Shown in pieces: positions 13,091 through 24,179 of a stretch of 64,000 nucleotides of DNA. Source of the stretch: Monosporascus cannonballus (lineage: Eukaryota; Ascomycota; Sordariomycetes; Xylariales); the NCBI GenBank assembly GCA_004154925.1, contig QJNS01000207.1:62001-126000 (forward strand), written 5' to 3'. The notes under the pieces were generated by a model. That model did no database searches and was not told the DNA's origin. It saw only the letters and a list, made by a program, of their open reading frames with translations. Numbering within the stretch: the stretch's first letter is position 1; each line of letters opens with the position of its first letter. Position numbers and translations under genes: made by a program.

Positions 13091-13711
13091 TTTACTAATA
13101 ACGCTAAAATCGGTAAGATCAAAACTTCTCTAATTAATAAACGACCAATCTATGGACTCCAGGTTGGACCAGTCGAAAGGAGCGGCCTTTACCAAAGTGG
13201 CCTTAGCGGCCTTTGGCTCAACCTATTTTTCCCGACATTCCAACTTATCCAACTTTTCCAGGGACCGAAATTTATAAAATAATATACGTATTATACGGTT
13301 AGCTCATAATTTCTTTTGTTTTCGAAAACGACGAACCTTAGCTTACGCCTACTTTGTTTTTTTCTTGGTTTTCTCGAATTTTATTTTAACCTTAAAATGG
13401 TTGAAAACGAGCTTTTCGGGTTGAAAAGTGGAAAAACTGTTAACGTCGCAAAGGCCTTAATTCCGCGTTACGTACTTTTTATACCTGGAAAAATCCGACG
13501 AAAAAATACGATAAAATAATAACCCGCGACAAGTATAATAAGAATATATTAGCATATCTACGGCTCGAAAAATAATTAATTTAAGCAAATTATTTCGTTC
13601 TTTCGTTTTTCTGTTAATAAGTTTTTCGATACGACCTAACATAATAGCAAAAGGAAAACTTACAGAAAAAAAAGAAATTTTCGGGACGAAAATATTAGAA
13701 AAGGAGGATCG
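13091..13711 (+). other. 3' region of the 7387-14090 element between chromodomain and LTR
   Basis: About 620 bp. Part of it (13140-13260) matches 27660-27790 in the complete element (a GGACCAGTCGAAAGGAG-like block). The open frames 13316-13519 and 13642-13457 lie here on opposite strands, overlap, and resemble nothing known; I do not call them genes. Confidence 0.6.
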
Positions 13712-14090
13712 TATTATAACCTAACGGGTTACGGCCTTAGGAAACGGTCGTAACAATAACTAAGCTATGTAAATCGAGTTACGTAATGGCTAGACAGGAT
13801 CGATCGTAAATCCTTTAAAGCCAGGCTCGATAGGATCGATCGTAAAACCTCTAAAGCCAGGCTTAACAAGATAAAAAAAATTAGGTATAAAGATATTTAT
13901 TAATTCCATAATCTAGATAACTTTAGCTTGTAATACTTATTAATATTAATCGTTTGTAATAAGGCATTTCCGGTATTAAGAGACGTAATACGATTACTAT
14001 TATTTATTGCTCAGATTCCCACGATACTCCTGCCAACATAAACCCGTCGACTTAAGGTTTAATAGTTGGTTAAACCTCCTAGCCGTTATA
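13712..14090 (+). repeat. 3' LTR, type I
   Basis: It pairs with 7387-7764, including both 36-bp tandem units. It directly abuts gag sequence of the next element at 14091. Confidence 0.9.
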
Positions 14091-17000
14091 TCCGGCATAA
14101 GAAAATACGTTATTTTGCTAGTAGTAAAACGAAATCTGGAAATAATGCGAATTTATAGCGATTACGAACAATTCGAACAAATATTAACGAAAGCTTTCGG
14201 AATAATAAACCAAAAAATAAAAGCCGAAATGCAAATTTAACAGTTACGATAAAAAGGATTAATATCCAGTTACGGCAATACGTTCGTTTAATTAACAGCT
14301 AAATTAAATTAGGGACCAAAATATTAATGGCTAAGTTTTTTAACGGCCTGAAAAAGGAAGTACAGGAAACAATTTTTAAATTCGACTAGCTTAATTATTT
14401 GTCGGATTAAATCGTTATAGCAGTTACGATTAATAACCGACAATACGCATAATATATTAAAGGCATTTAAGGGAACAATAATAACAGATTTCGATATACG
14501 GCTAATATTAATGCTTTTCGACGTAATAACACTTTTTACGGCATAGAACGAGGACCTATAAAATTAAGAGCTAACTATAAGAAGAACTAAAGCCAGATCG
14601 AATGTTATAATGACGGAAAAAATAACATAAAGCTTATAAGTATTTTCCGCCCAAAAAGCCCCGTCAAAATAATTAAATACCAATACTTAAGTGATAATCC
14701 AAAAAGAATAAAAAGAATAGAAATAAGTCCATTAATATGATTTAGCTTAAGTACATATTAAATCCTTTATAGCGAAAAACCCATTAATGGTTATTATGAC
14801 AAAAGATTCGACAAAAAATACAAAAAACCAGAAGGCTGGCTCGATAGATATTGCGACCATAGCAAAAAGCATTATAAGGATATTTACGCGAATACCAAAA
14901 TTGGACAGAAAAAAATTGTCCCGGAACCTTTAATCCATACGGCAAAATGTATACCATATATTGTCGAAGACGCAAATATCCCGATTACGAGAAATAGGAA
15001 TAATATATTTACGAACGGATAACCCGCATATATTATAAGGGATTTAATTTTCCAAATTGTACTGGAAATAACTGAAATAATACATAATAATAGTAATATT
15101 TTTGATTTATAGATTCAGAAAATATTTAATAATTAGCCGAAGCAAAAGGTTGGCTCGAAGAAAAGTAATACCTGCAGGAAAACCCCTTTTGTCATTATTA
15201 ATGGTATAATTATTAAACGGAAAAGGAGTTAATCCAGCATACTGAATTGGGGATAGGGCTAATTTAGATGTATGGGATACAGAACATCTTGATCGGGACT
15301 TGGGAATGGAAATTATCTGGCGTCCTGCCTGCTATGGATAACTGCATTCAAAAGTTAACATGTCAGCATTTTATAGACCACCGCCGACCCATTTCGAAAT
15401 GCTAGAACCTTCGACAACAAACATCGTCGAGGTCTAACAGCTAGCTATCACTTTACAGCCTGGCAACACAACCCCAACCCCACTTCACTACCGTAAAAAA
15501 ACATTACTATAAAATTATTACGGATTTCCATTTTTAGTTAATATTTATTATAGATCTTTATAAAAAAGTTATTAAAGAAAAAATATGTTAATTTATAAAA
15601 AGATTCTAGAACGATAATTAGAATAACGCATAATAGGATACAGTCGCCACCAGAAGAAAATAATTTATTCGATAAGGGAAAAAATTACAGTAAAATTAAA
15701 AAATAATTAATATAATTCGAAAGATTAGTACGGCCGTAATAGAGATAAATATAGCGATTTAACGGGTTAAACGAAAAATTATAAATAAGGTTCGATAAAT
15801 TCGAACAGAAATTAAAAAAAGGTTATTTATCAAAAAGCCGTAAGATAACAAAATCCAAAAAAGATAAAAGGAATTCCTAAAAAAGGTTTTAAATATAATG
15901 ATAAGAGCTTTTAATAATCCTATTACCTTGGATATATAAATCAGAACATATTGGTATACCGTAATAATAGATGGCGAAGCTTTAAATGGAAATTATATTA
16001 CATTACATGTGATTAATAAACTTAAATTATTATGGAAATATAATTTAAAACTTTACACAATAACGAATGCCGAAGGCTGGAATTCGCTTACGATAACGGA
16101 AAAATTATAGGTAAAATTAATTACTTCGAAATTTTTGTTTCAGGACGATATTAAAAAATTAATTTCGATATCGTTTTATTTGGGAATTACGATATAATCT
16201 TAGGATTACCATATATACATTAGTACGGAATTTTGATTAATAGAAGGACTAGCTAAGTAAGATTTATTTTATATCTTATTAACGGATAAAAAAAGCAAAA
16301 GAAATGAGATCTTAATATTTGATCGATAATAATGACGAATGTAAATATATGGATATAAAAGAAATCTTATTACACAAAAGAGCAAAATATAAAAAAGAAA
16401 ATAGATATTAAAGAAAAATACGACATATTATTGTTATTGTTAAAGCGAAACTAAAGCAACTAAATAACGACCTAAAATAACAGCAGCTTTAAAAATCAAA
16501 AAATTTGACTAATATGCTACCATAATATTATAGATACGAATAACTTTATAGAAAAAAACTCGATATGAAATTACCGGAATATAACGAATAGAACCATGAA
16601 ATATTCCTCAAAAAAGGATTTTCGACAAAGATTTACCCCATTTACAATTTTAACGAAAACGATATACTGATTTTTAAAAAATATCTAAAAAATCGGATAT
16701 AAAAAGAATGGATTTAACTTTCGGAATTATTATCAGAATATCCAATATTTTTCGTATTAAAAAATGAGGAATTTCGATTTATAGTTAATTATCGATAACT
16801 AAACGACATTACCGTCAAAAATCGAATATTATTACCTTTAATCATAAAAATAAAAAACGAATTTTATAAAGCCAAATGGTTTATAATATTTAATCTTAAA
16901 AATGGATATAATTTTATCTGGATTAACAAAAGATACGAAAAAAACAGCTTTTAAAACTAAATACGAATTATTTGAATATTTAGTTATTTTAATAAGATTT

Positions 17001-19310
17001 ACGAACGTATTAGCAAGTTTCTAACGGATGGTAAATTATGTACTATGAATATATTTCGATAATTTCGTCGTTTGTTACCTTAATAACATTTTTATTTTTT
17101 TAGAAAATAAAAAAGGTATACGTATGATACGTTCATAACGTTCTTTAATCTTTACAGAATGTAAGGTTATATATTAACGCGAAAAAAGTCAGTTTTATAT
17201 ATAAAAAGTAAAATATATGGGACATATTATTACTTTAGAATATATTAGAATAGACTCCAAGAAAATCGTCGTAATTATAGAATAATAAACCCTAATTAAG
17301 GTTAAGGAGGTATAAGTATTCCTTGGATTCGTTAATTAGTACAGGAAGTTTATTCGAAACTTTAGCAAAATAATTATATTTTTAATAAACTTCAGGAAAA
17401 AAATAAAAAAGTATATCAGAAAATTAAAGATGTAATTATTAACAAGGTAATATTAATTATGTACGATTTAAAGCACCTTTTTAAATTAAAAACTGATATT
17501 TCGGATTACGTATTAGGCGTAATAATTAAATAACGGAACAATTAAGGCAAATTATACCTTATTATATTTTTTATATAAGTTAAAAAAGTCAAATTTAATT
17601 ACGGTATTTCAGATACGGAATTTATAGCTATTATTATAGTATTTCGAAAATTTAGGTATTTCTTAAAGGGGAATTTGTACCAAATTAAGGTTTATACGGT
17701 TTATTAAAATTTTACCCGATTTATTACGATTAGAGAACTTATAGGACGATAATTTTATTATGTGTAAAACTTGCCAAATTTCGACTTTATTACTATTTAC
17801 AAAAAAAGGCTTAAAGACCAATAAAATGAACGCTTGAAGCAGGCAACCAAACTTTGAAAAGAAATTAATTAAAATTAGCAATATAATTTTTAATACTATT
17901 ATAAAAGGATACTTACACCCGCGATAAATTACGATAATTCGGGCAGTCCCTAGCAATATATATTAGAAAATCTAATAATATAATAACTGTTTTGCAAAAA
18001 ACCAAAAAATAAATAAAATAAAGTTCTAGAAAAATATCAGAAAGATTTAGTACGAAATATATACAAATATTAGTTATACGAATATTTACGGATCTATAAC
18101 ACCTTAAAACGACTTTAACGTCTATATATCATTTTTAAAAATATAATTAACAGTATAAACAATAAAACGATAATACGACGTTTGCGCAATAACGAAACTA
18201 TGACGATATAAACTATATAAAGAATTATACTTATTACTAATTATAAATTAACTATAATATTTAGATATATTCGACTTTATTAACAAATTTTTTATATCAA
18301 AAAATCTATTTATAAGAATTTATTAAAATATTGTTTTTGTAATTATTAATCGATTTACCAAATCTGTTTATTTCTTACTATATTATAAAAACATTAACGC
18401 CGAATAAATAAAATATATTTTCTTTCAATATATTTTTAATACATATAGATTTTTGATAAAAAGTATTTCAAGTAAAGGATTAATATTTGTATTAAAAACT
18501 TAGTCAAGCATTATACTATAAATCGGCTTAAATCTCAAATTATCTAACGTATGTAAACTCCAGATAAATTAATAAATAAAGCGAATAAACCAAACTTTAA
18601 AAATCTATTTGCGATATTATATTAATTACGAACAATATATTTAAGTTCAAAAATTACTTATTACCTAATTAACTTATAATATTTGTTATTACGAAAATAT
18701 TAAAATAATATTAATAAACGTAAATTTGGTTTTAATCCAAAAATTTATAAAAAGAAATATGGGACTACCGTTTAATTAATATCAAAATAACCCTTAGGTT
18801 AAAATAATAATAATATTATTATTAAAAAATAAAAATAAAAATGAAATTCGTATAGAATTAAATAAGCAAATATTATAAACAGAAAAAGTTAAAAGGATTA
18901 ATTTTCAAAAAGGAGCAAATAGTTTTTTTCGTTATAAAAACCATTTAAATAAAACGATCTAACAAAAACTTTAAGTTTAAGTATATCGGTCTATATAAAA
19001 GTATGAAGAAAATCTTAGAAAATAATTACTAATTAGAACCTTTATTAAAAGTTAAATTTTATCCAATTCTTTACGTTTTTATGTTCGAATTAACAATAAA
19101 TATAATCAAAGTATATACGGCATAATAGGATATAGAAATGGAAAACGAATAAATATATAAAGTGGAAAAGGTTTTCGATATAAGAAAACAAAACGGATTT
19201 ACCCAGTACCTAATTAAGTAAAAAAAGCATCCAAATTCCGAAAACATTTAGGAACCCGCTAAAAATCTTATTAGCGCTTAACGTTTATTAAAGAATTTTT
19301 ACCAGCAATA
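14091..19310 (+). pseudogene. gag-pol: gag-pol of the 14091-20299 element (broken)
   Basis: The open piece up to 14240 carries gag (YSDYEQFEQILTKAFG); its apparent upstream part, 14007-14090, is LTR of the neighbour, so the 77-codon frame is an accidental fusion. A zinc knuckle remnant is near 14600. Protease remains are at about 15950-16230 and RT at about 16560-17240. The RT box is mutated from YLDDI to YLNNI at 17076-17090, both aspartates changed by G-to-A. RNase H is near 17480, integrase at 17880-19050, and the chromodomain at about 19150-19300. Confidence 0.87.
15241..15496. other. Non-RIP-mutated insert inside the dead element
   Basis: The element's own sequence is continuous up to CCAGCAT (15240) and resumes at about 15497 (ACATTACTATAAAATTATTACGG); copies at 9255-9292 and 23790-23825 lack anything between. 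The insert has balanced base composition and keeps many CpA/TpG steps (TTGATCGGG, CTGGCGTCCTGCC, CAACACAACCCCAACCCC). I see no terminal inverted repeats or clear duplication. A 25-codon frame starts at ATG 15358 (MSAFYRPPPTHFEM) but nothing identifies it. It is best read as filler or captured genomic DNA that arrived after RIP. Confidence 0.75.
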
Positions 19311-19911
19311 ACGGAACCACTCGAAATAATGGTATTTTAATTTATAAAATCCAAAAAAGGAAGTTTTTAATTTACCGTATTCTAAATAATAACGTCCACC
19401 TTACCTAAACCTTATACCTTAATTTTAAACTTTATTTTTAACTTAGCAAGATTGTTAAAATTGTCCAAATATTAAAGGGTATGATTAATCAGTTTCGTAA
19501 CTTAAAATTAATAATGCTAACGTTAATAACGTATACGAAAAAAACGCGCAAAAGTTTCGGATAAAGATTTTTTGGCCGCTAGCGTTTTTTTTTTAATTTT
19601 TTCGATTTTGTAATATAATAATTAATTATGGAAATAAAAACTTTTATTTTATCGTACGAACGATCTTTGCGAATATATTCTTTATATCTGAAAAATCCGT
19701 CCACTATTTGGCAATTAAGTTATCGGGCAAAAAAAAAGGAATAAAATATTGCGTCGAAATCTTTAAGTTTAATTAAATTAACCAAAGTAAATCGTTATTC
19801 GGATTTGCAAAAACGATGTTTGGATATATTGGAAAATATGTTAAATAAATGTAAGAAGTTTACTAAAAAAAAGGAAATCTTAAGGGCAAGATTTGGGAAA
19901 AAAGAAAATCG

Positions 19912-20299
19912 TATTATAACCTAACGAGTTACGGTTTCCAGAAACGGTTTGCTATAACCTAATCACAAGTGCGTTATAAGGCAGATTACGTAATGAATCA
20001 TTAACTCACTGATAATAAGCCAGTAAGCCGGATTACCAACTTACTAGTAATAAGCCAATAAGCCGGATTATCAACTTACTGGTAATAAGCTAATAAGCCG
20101 GATTAAGATATATATTTTTATTATTTCCCTAATTTAGATAACTTTAGTTTGTAATAATAATTCGTTACCTAAGGCACCCTTAGTATTACGAGATGTAAAA
20201 CGATTACTGTATTTATTACTCAGATTTCCACGATACCTCTTTAAATATAAACCCGTACGAATAAGGTTTAATAGTTGGTTAAACCCCCTAGTCGTCACA
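19912..20299 (+). repeat. 3' LTR, type II
   Basis: The middle section has a 35-bp tandem repeat (20011-20045, 20046-20080, partial to about 20104; core TAATAAGCCAGTAAGCCGG), unlike type I. The ends are shared with all LTRs of the family. Confidence 0.88.
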
Positions 20300-21714
20300 G
20301 ATTTAAAAAATTCGAATTGTAAAAATAAATCTTTTGTAGCGATTTTATAATATTATTATATATATATATTGTAATTATAATTAATAAGATATAAAATATA
20401 ATTATATAGGATTTACCTATATAGGCTGAGCCGCTCAGCTATATATATTCGTATAATAACATAAAATGCGACAGAAAAATATTTTCAAAAACAACGTACT
20501 AGTAGACCAGACGGATAAAACACCGTATAACAATCGGAAACATACGATAATAAAGAAATAAACTACGAATATATTACGAAAAAGACGAGTTTCGTTTTCT
20601 AGAAAATCTTTTTTAATTCTAACGTAAACGTAACAGATAAATCTCTGTTAAAGTTCTTACCTTCTTAATGTAATTTAAATAATTTAAGTAATATAGCCCA
20701 CATTATACAAATTGTATAAAAAGAGGATATATTTATAAAGATATATATATAATTATAAGTTCTTTATAAATATCCATTTTAACTTCGTTTTATAATATTA
20801 ATTTATATTTATAATTAAAAGCTATTTTTGTTATATAAAGGAATCTCTGTTATATATTAATAAACAGGATTTTAAATCTTTTTGTTCAGTTATTTTTAAT
20901 ATATTAAAACCTCATTTCGCATAATACTTGTATTTTTTAGTATATATATAATAAGTTTAATATATTTTAATAGTTTCTTAAACAATAGGATATGAATAAG
21001 TCGTTGTTTGATTCAATATAAGTTGTTTATAATTTAATATAACAATTTTAAGAAATAAGACTTAAAAATAAAAAGATTATAGCCGATTTCCGTTCTAAAT
21101 GAATATTGTGTTAAAAATAAAATTAAACCATTTATCAGTTATAGAAAAGGATTTTTGATTTACTGATAATATAAATTCATTTATCATCTAACCTTAAAAA
21201 ATACGTTTCTATTAATATGAATGTTTATTTATTAAACATTATCGTGGTTTAAAAAACTAATAACATAAAAATAATTAAAAAAGAAAAAAGCAAAACATTA
21301 AGCTAAGTAACAAAGTAAGAAAAAAACATCGTTCAATTAATGGAAAATTATGTATTCTGCTAACAAAGTTTCCAGCTTTTAAAAAAGTCCAATTAATTTC
21401 GTAATTAAAATTTTTTACGTTATTTTTTAGTGGATTTCAATTAAACTCGGAAAACAAACATTTTATTTTTTAGTTAATATAAATCGCTCTATATGTGGAG
21501 CTATAAATTATTTTCTTTTAAATATTTATAAATAATTTACAAATATAAGAATATTTTTGATTTAGTTTATGTTTTACTTTAAACTTTATATAAGTCTTAT
21601 AAAAACAGGGATTTTCGTCTCAAAAAAAACCTTTTTAAAAATCTAAGATAGATTTATAACAGCTAAACCTCGGCCAAGGTTTTTAGCCTTTTCAACGTGA
21701 TCTAGATGATATAG
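20300..21714. other. Unassigned AT-rich DNA with one short palindrome
   Basis: No ORF, RNA gene or retroelement domain is seen. A palindrome GCTGAGC-C-GCTCAGC is at 20425-20439. Around 20825-20930 a stretch (TATATAAAGGAATCTCTG, then AATAAACAGG) resembles 28789-28905 on the far side of the next element. The segment is the left flank of the insertion at 21720 and, with 28662-29411, was one piece before it. Confidence 0.5.
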
Positions 21715-21719
21715 GTAAT

Positions 21720-22118
21720 TGTTATGACCCAACGTCCTTAATACAACCGGAAACAGTCAAATTAAGTGGAACACAAAGGAAAGGGTTACGTAACGAGAGT
21801 CAGGATCATTATAATCATCGCGAAATCCACGAGACTTAGGATTATTGGGATTATTGCGTAATCTTAATAATCCAGTAATTAGTAATAAACAAAATTAAGT
21901 ATAAGACGAAGATTATTTTTATAATTTAAATAACTTTAGCCTGCAATATTTATTAATATTAGATATTTATAATATAATATTTCGTTACTCAAGGCACCTT
22001 TGGTATTAAGAAACGTAATACGTTACTATATGTATTGTTTAGATTCCCACGATATTTCTGTTAACATAAACCCATCGACTTAAAGTTTAATAATTGGTTA
22101 AATTACTAAGCCGTTATA
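21720..22118 (+). repeat. 5' LTR, type III
   Basis: Its middle contains a repeated block (AGGATCATTATAATCATCGCG, then AGGATTATTGGGATTATTGCG) of about 36 bp, a third variant beside types I and II. The 3' half matches the other LTRs. Confidence 0.93.
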
Positions 22119-22199
22119 CGTTATACGTTTTTATTTAATAATATTATTAAGCTTTAAGTGATATCGCCGACATTATATTTATTAATAAGTTGTTCGAAT

Positions 22200-23260
22200 A
22201 ATTTACTTATCAGGTCCTTAATTACTCGGATATTAGAATGGAATCGAAGAAGGAAAAAAAGAAATTTGGCCTTTTTTACGACGAAGTTCTTTGACGTTTA
22301 GATATCATAAACGAACGTATCTTTTAATTAAAGAAAGATAATAGTGATCTGACGATTTCTTTTTAAGCTGTCTATGAAAAACCTAAGGAAATAGGGAAAA
22401 CCCCCGAAACTAGAAAGCTTTTTCGAATAAGCCAGATTATTTAGCTGAATTTTACTAAGGAAGCAAGAAAAGTTTTTAAATTTCCCAAATCGGAACCTTT
22501 CGGGTGAATTTTAATGAAATTATAATTGTTTTTATTTTAACGCCGAATTTATTCCGGGTATTTTTTTATTCCATTTGATATGTTTATTATACGAATTAAG
22601 TTTGTAATCGGACGGTTTATCGGAAATGCGGTTATTTAATTTCAGTCCATTATAAAGAAATACGATATTTTACTAGTCGAAAAACGAAATCCGGAGATGG
22701 TAGAAATTTATAACGATTACGAATAGTTCGAATAAGTATTAACAAAACTTTTCGGAATAATAAATAAAAAAGTAAAAGCCGAAATGTAAATCTAGCAGTT
22801 ACGCCAGAAGGGATTAACATTCAGTTACGGCTGTATTTTCGTTTAATTAGCAATTAAGTTGAATTAAGGATAAGAAGTATTAATGGCTAAGTTTATCGAC
22901 GGCCTGAAAAACAAATATAAGAAAAGTTTTCCAAACTTAATGGGCTTAATTATTTTTCGGATAATATCGTTATAAGAGTTAAAATTAACCGTTAATAATA
23001 CGTATAACGTAATAAATATATAAAAACAAAAAGTAATAATAAATTTTAATATTCGGTTAATATTAATATTTTTTGAGGTAGTAATATTTTTTACGAAACA
23101 GACTTCAAATTTATAGAATTAAAAGTTATTTACAAAAAGGATTAAAGCTGAATTAAATGTTATAAATGTAATAAGATGAGGCATAAGGTAGCATGGTATA
23201 AGATACTTAAGAAACCCCGTTAAGATAATTGGAAACCTGTACCGGAGGGATAATTCAGGA
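22200..23260 (+). pseudogene. gag: gag of the 21720-28656 element (broken)
   Basis: From about 22690 the frame reads EIYNDYE, then KLFGIINKKVKAEM, QLRQKGLTFSYG and LMAKFIDGLKN, the Retrotrans_gag pattern, with stops at mutated codons. A zinc knuckle remnant lies at about 23155-23200 (CYKCNKMRHKVAWYK). It is followed by PEG-type linker sequence before pol. The N-terminal part (22200-22690) is shared with 29430-29960 but not with the type I element. Confidence 0.85.
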
Positions 23261-23362
23261 AAAGATAAAAAAACGGAAGTAAACCTATTAATATGATTCG
23301 GCTTAAATACGTATTAGGCCTTTTATAGTAAAAAGTTTAATAGAGATTATTACGATAAGAAA

Positions 23363-23668
23363 TTGGACGAAAAATGCAAAAAACCAGAAAATGAACTTAA
23401 TAAACGTTGCGAATATAATACGAAGTATTATAAGAATAGTTACGTAAATATTAGGATTAGACGGAAAAAGTTTGTCTCGAAACCCCTGATCGATACGGCA
23501 AAATGCATGCTATATATTGTCGACGATAAGAATATCTCGATTACGAAAAATAACAGTAATATATTTATAAACGGATTAATTGCATGTATTATAAGGGATT
23601 CGATTTTTCAAATCGTACCGGAACTAATAAAAACGATAAATAATAATATCAATATTTTCGAACCCTAG
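23363..23668 (+). pseudogene. Linker between gag and protease, open by chance (101 codons)
   Basis: The peptide (MDEKCKKPENELNKRCEYNT, continuing to FEP) is colinear with the same segment in 8820-9130, 14800-15110, 30590-30900 and, on the minus strand, 53195-53013 (60 codons, open there too). Family-wide conservation of position shows it is part of the polyprotein and not a separate gene. No enzyme motif is present; its role between nucleocapsid and protease is unknown. Confidence 0.75.
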
Positions 23669-24179
23669 CCCCAGAAAATATCCAGCAGTTGGCCGAAGCA
23701 GAAAACTGGCCCGAAAAAAAGTAATGCCCGTAGGAAAACCGTTGTTGTTATTATTAATAATATAATTATTAAACGGAAAAGGAATTAATCTAGCGCATAA
23801 TAAAAACAATATCGCCAAAAAATAATCAGGGATCTTTATTCTTAATTATAATTTAATATAAACCTTTGTATAAGAAATATTATTAAAGAAATACGTTAAT
23901 TTATAAACGATTTTGAGAACGATAATTAGAATAACCTATAATGGGATATAATCGTGAATATGAAAAAATAATTTATTTAATACGAACAAGGATTGTAATA
24001 AAACTAAATATAACTAATATAGTTCGAAAACATAATATGCCGATCATAACGACAAATATAATAATTTAACGTATTAAACGAAAAAATATATGTAAAGTTT
24101 AATAGATTTAAATAAAAGTTTAAAACAGGTTATTTATAAAGAAAGGTGCAAGATAATAAAGTTTTAAAAATTAAAAAAC

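Larger units (their letters stand above)
7387..14090 (+). mobile_element. Ty3/gypsy chromovirus with two LTRs (type I LTR), RIP-degraded
   Basis: Its 378- and 379-bp LTRs (7387-7764 and 13712-14090) begin TGTTATGACC/TATTATAACC and end GCCGTTATA, the mutated form of GCCGTCACA. Total length is about 6.7 kb. The internal order gag, PR, RT, RNase H, integrase, chromodomain is clear. The flanks do not match (CGAAG at 7382-7386, TCCGG at 14091-14095) and lie in two different older elements, so this is probably a recombinant of two insertions. No frame is intact. Confidence 0.92.
14091..20299 (+). mobile_element. Chromovirus without 5' LTR and gag start (type II LTR), RIP-degraded
   Basis: It begins inside gag at the point equivalent to about 22640 in the complete element; the 5' LTR and about 500 bp are missing. 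The body follows the family order to a type II 3' LTR, 19912-20299 (388 bp), ending GTCGTCACA. A non-mutated insert of about 256 bp interrupts it at 15241-15496. The 3' flank is GATTT (20300-20304); the 5' partner is lost. Confidence 0.88.

Noticed and set aside
20300..21714. Hidden tRNA or small RNA gene
   Set aside because: I looked for cloverleaf arms and A/B box motifs and saw none; only one short palindrome is present.
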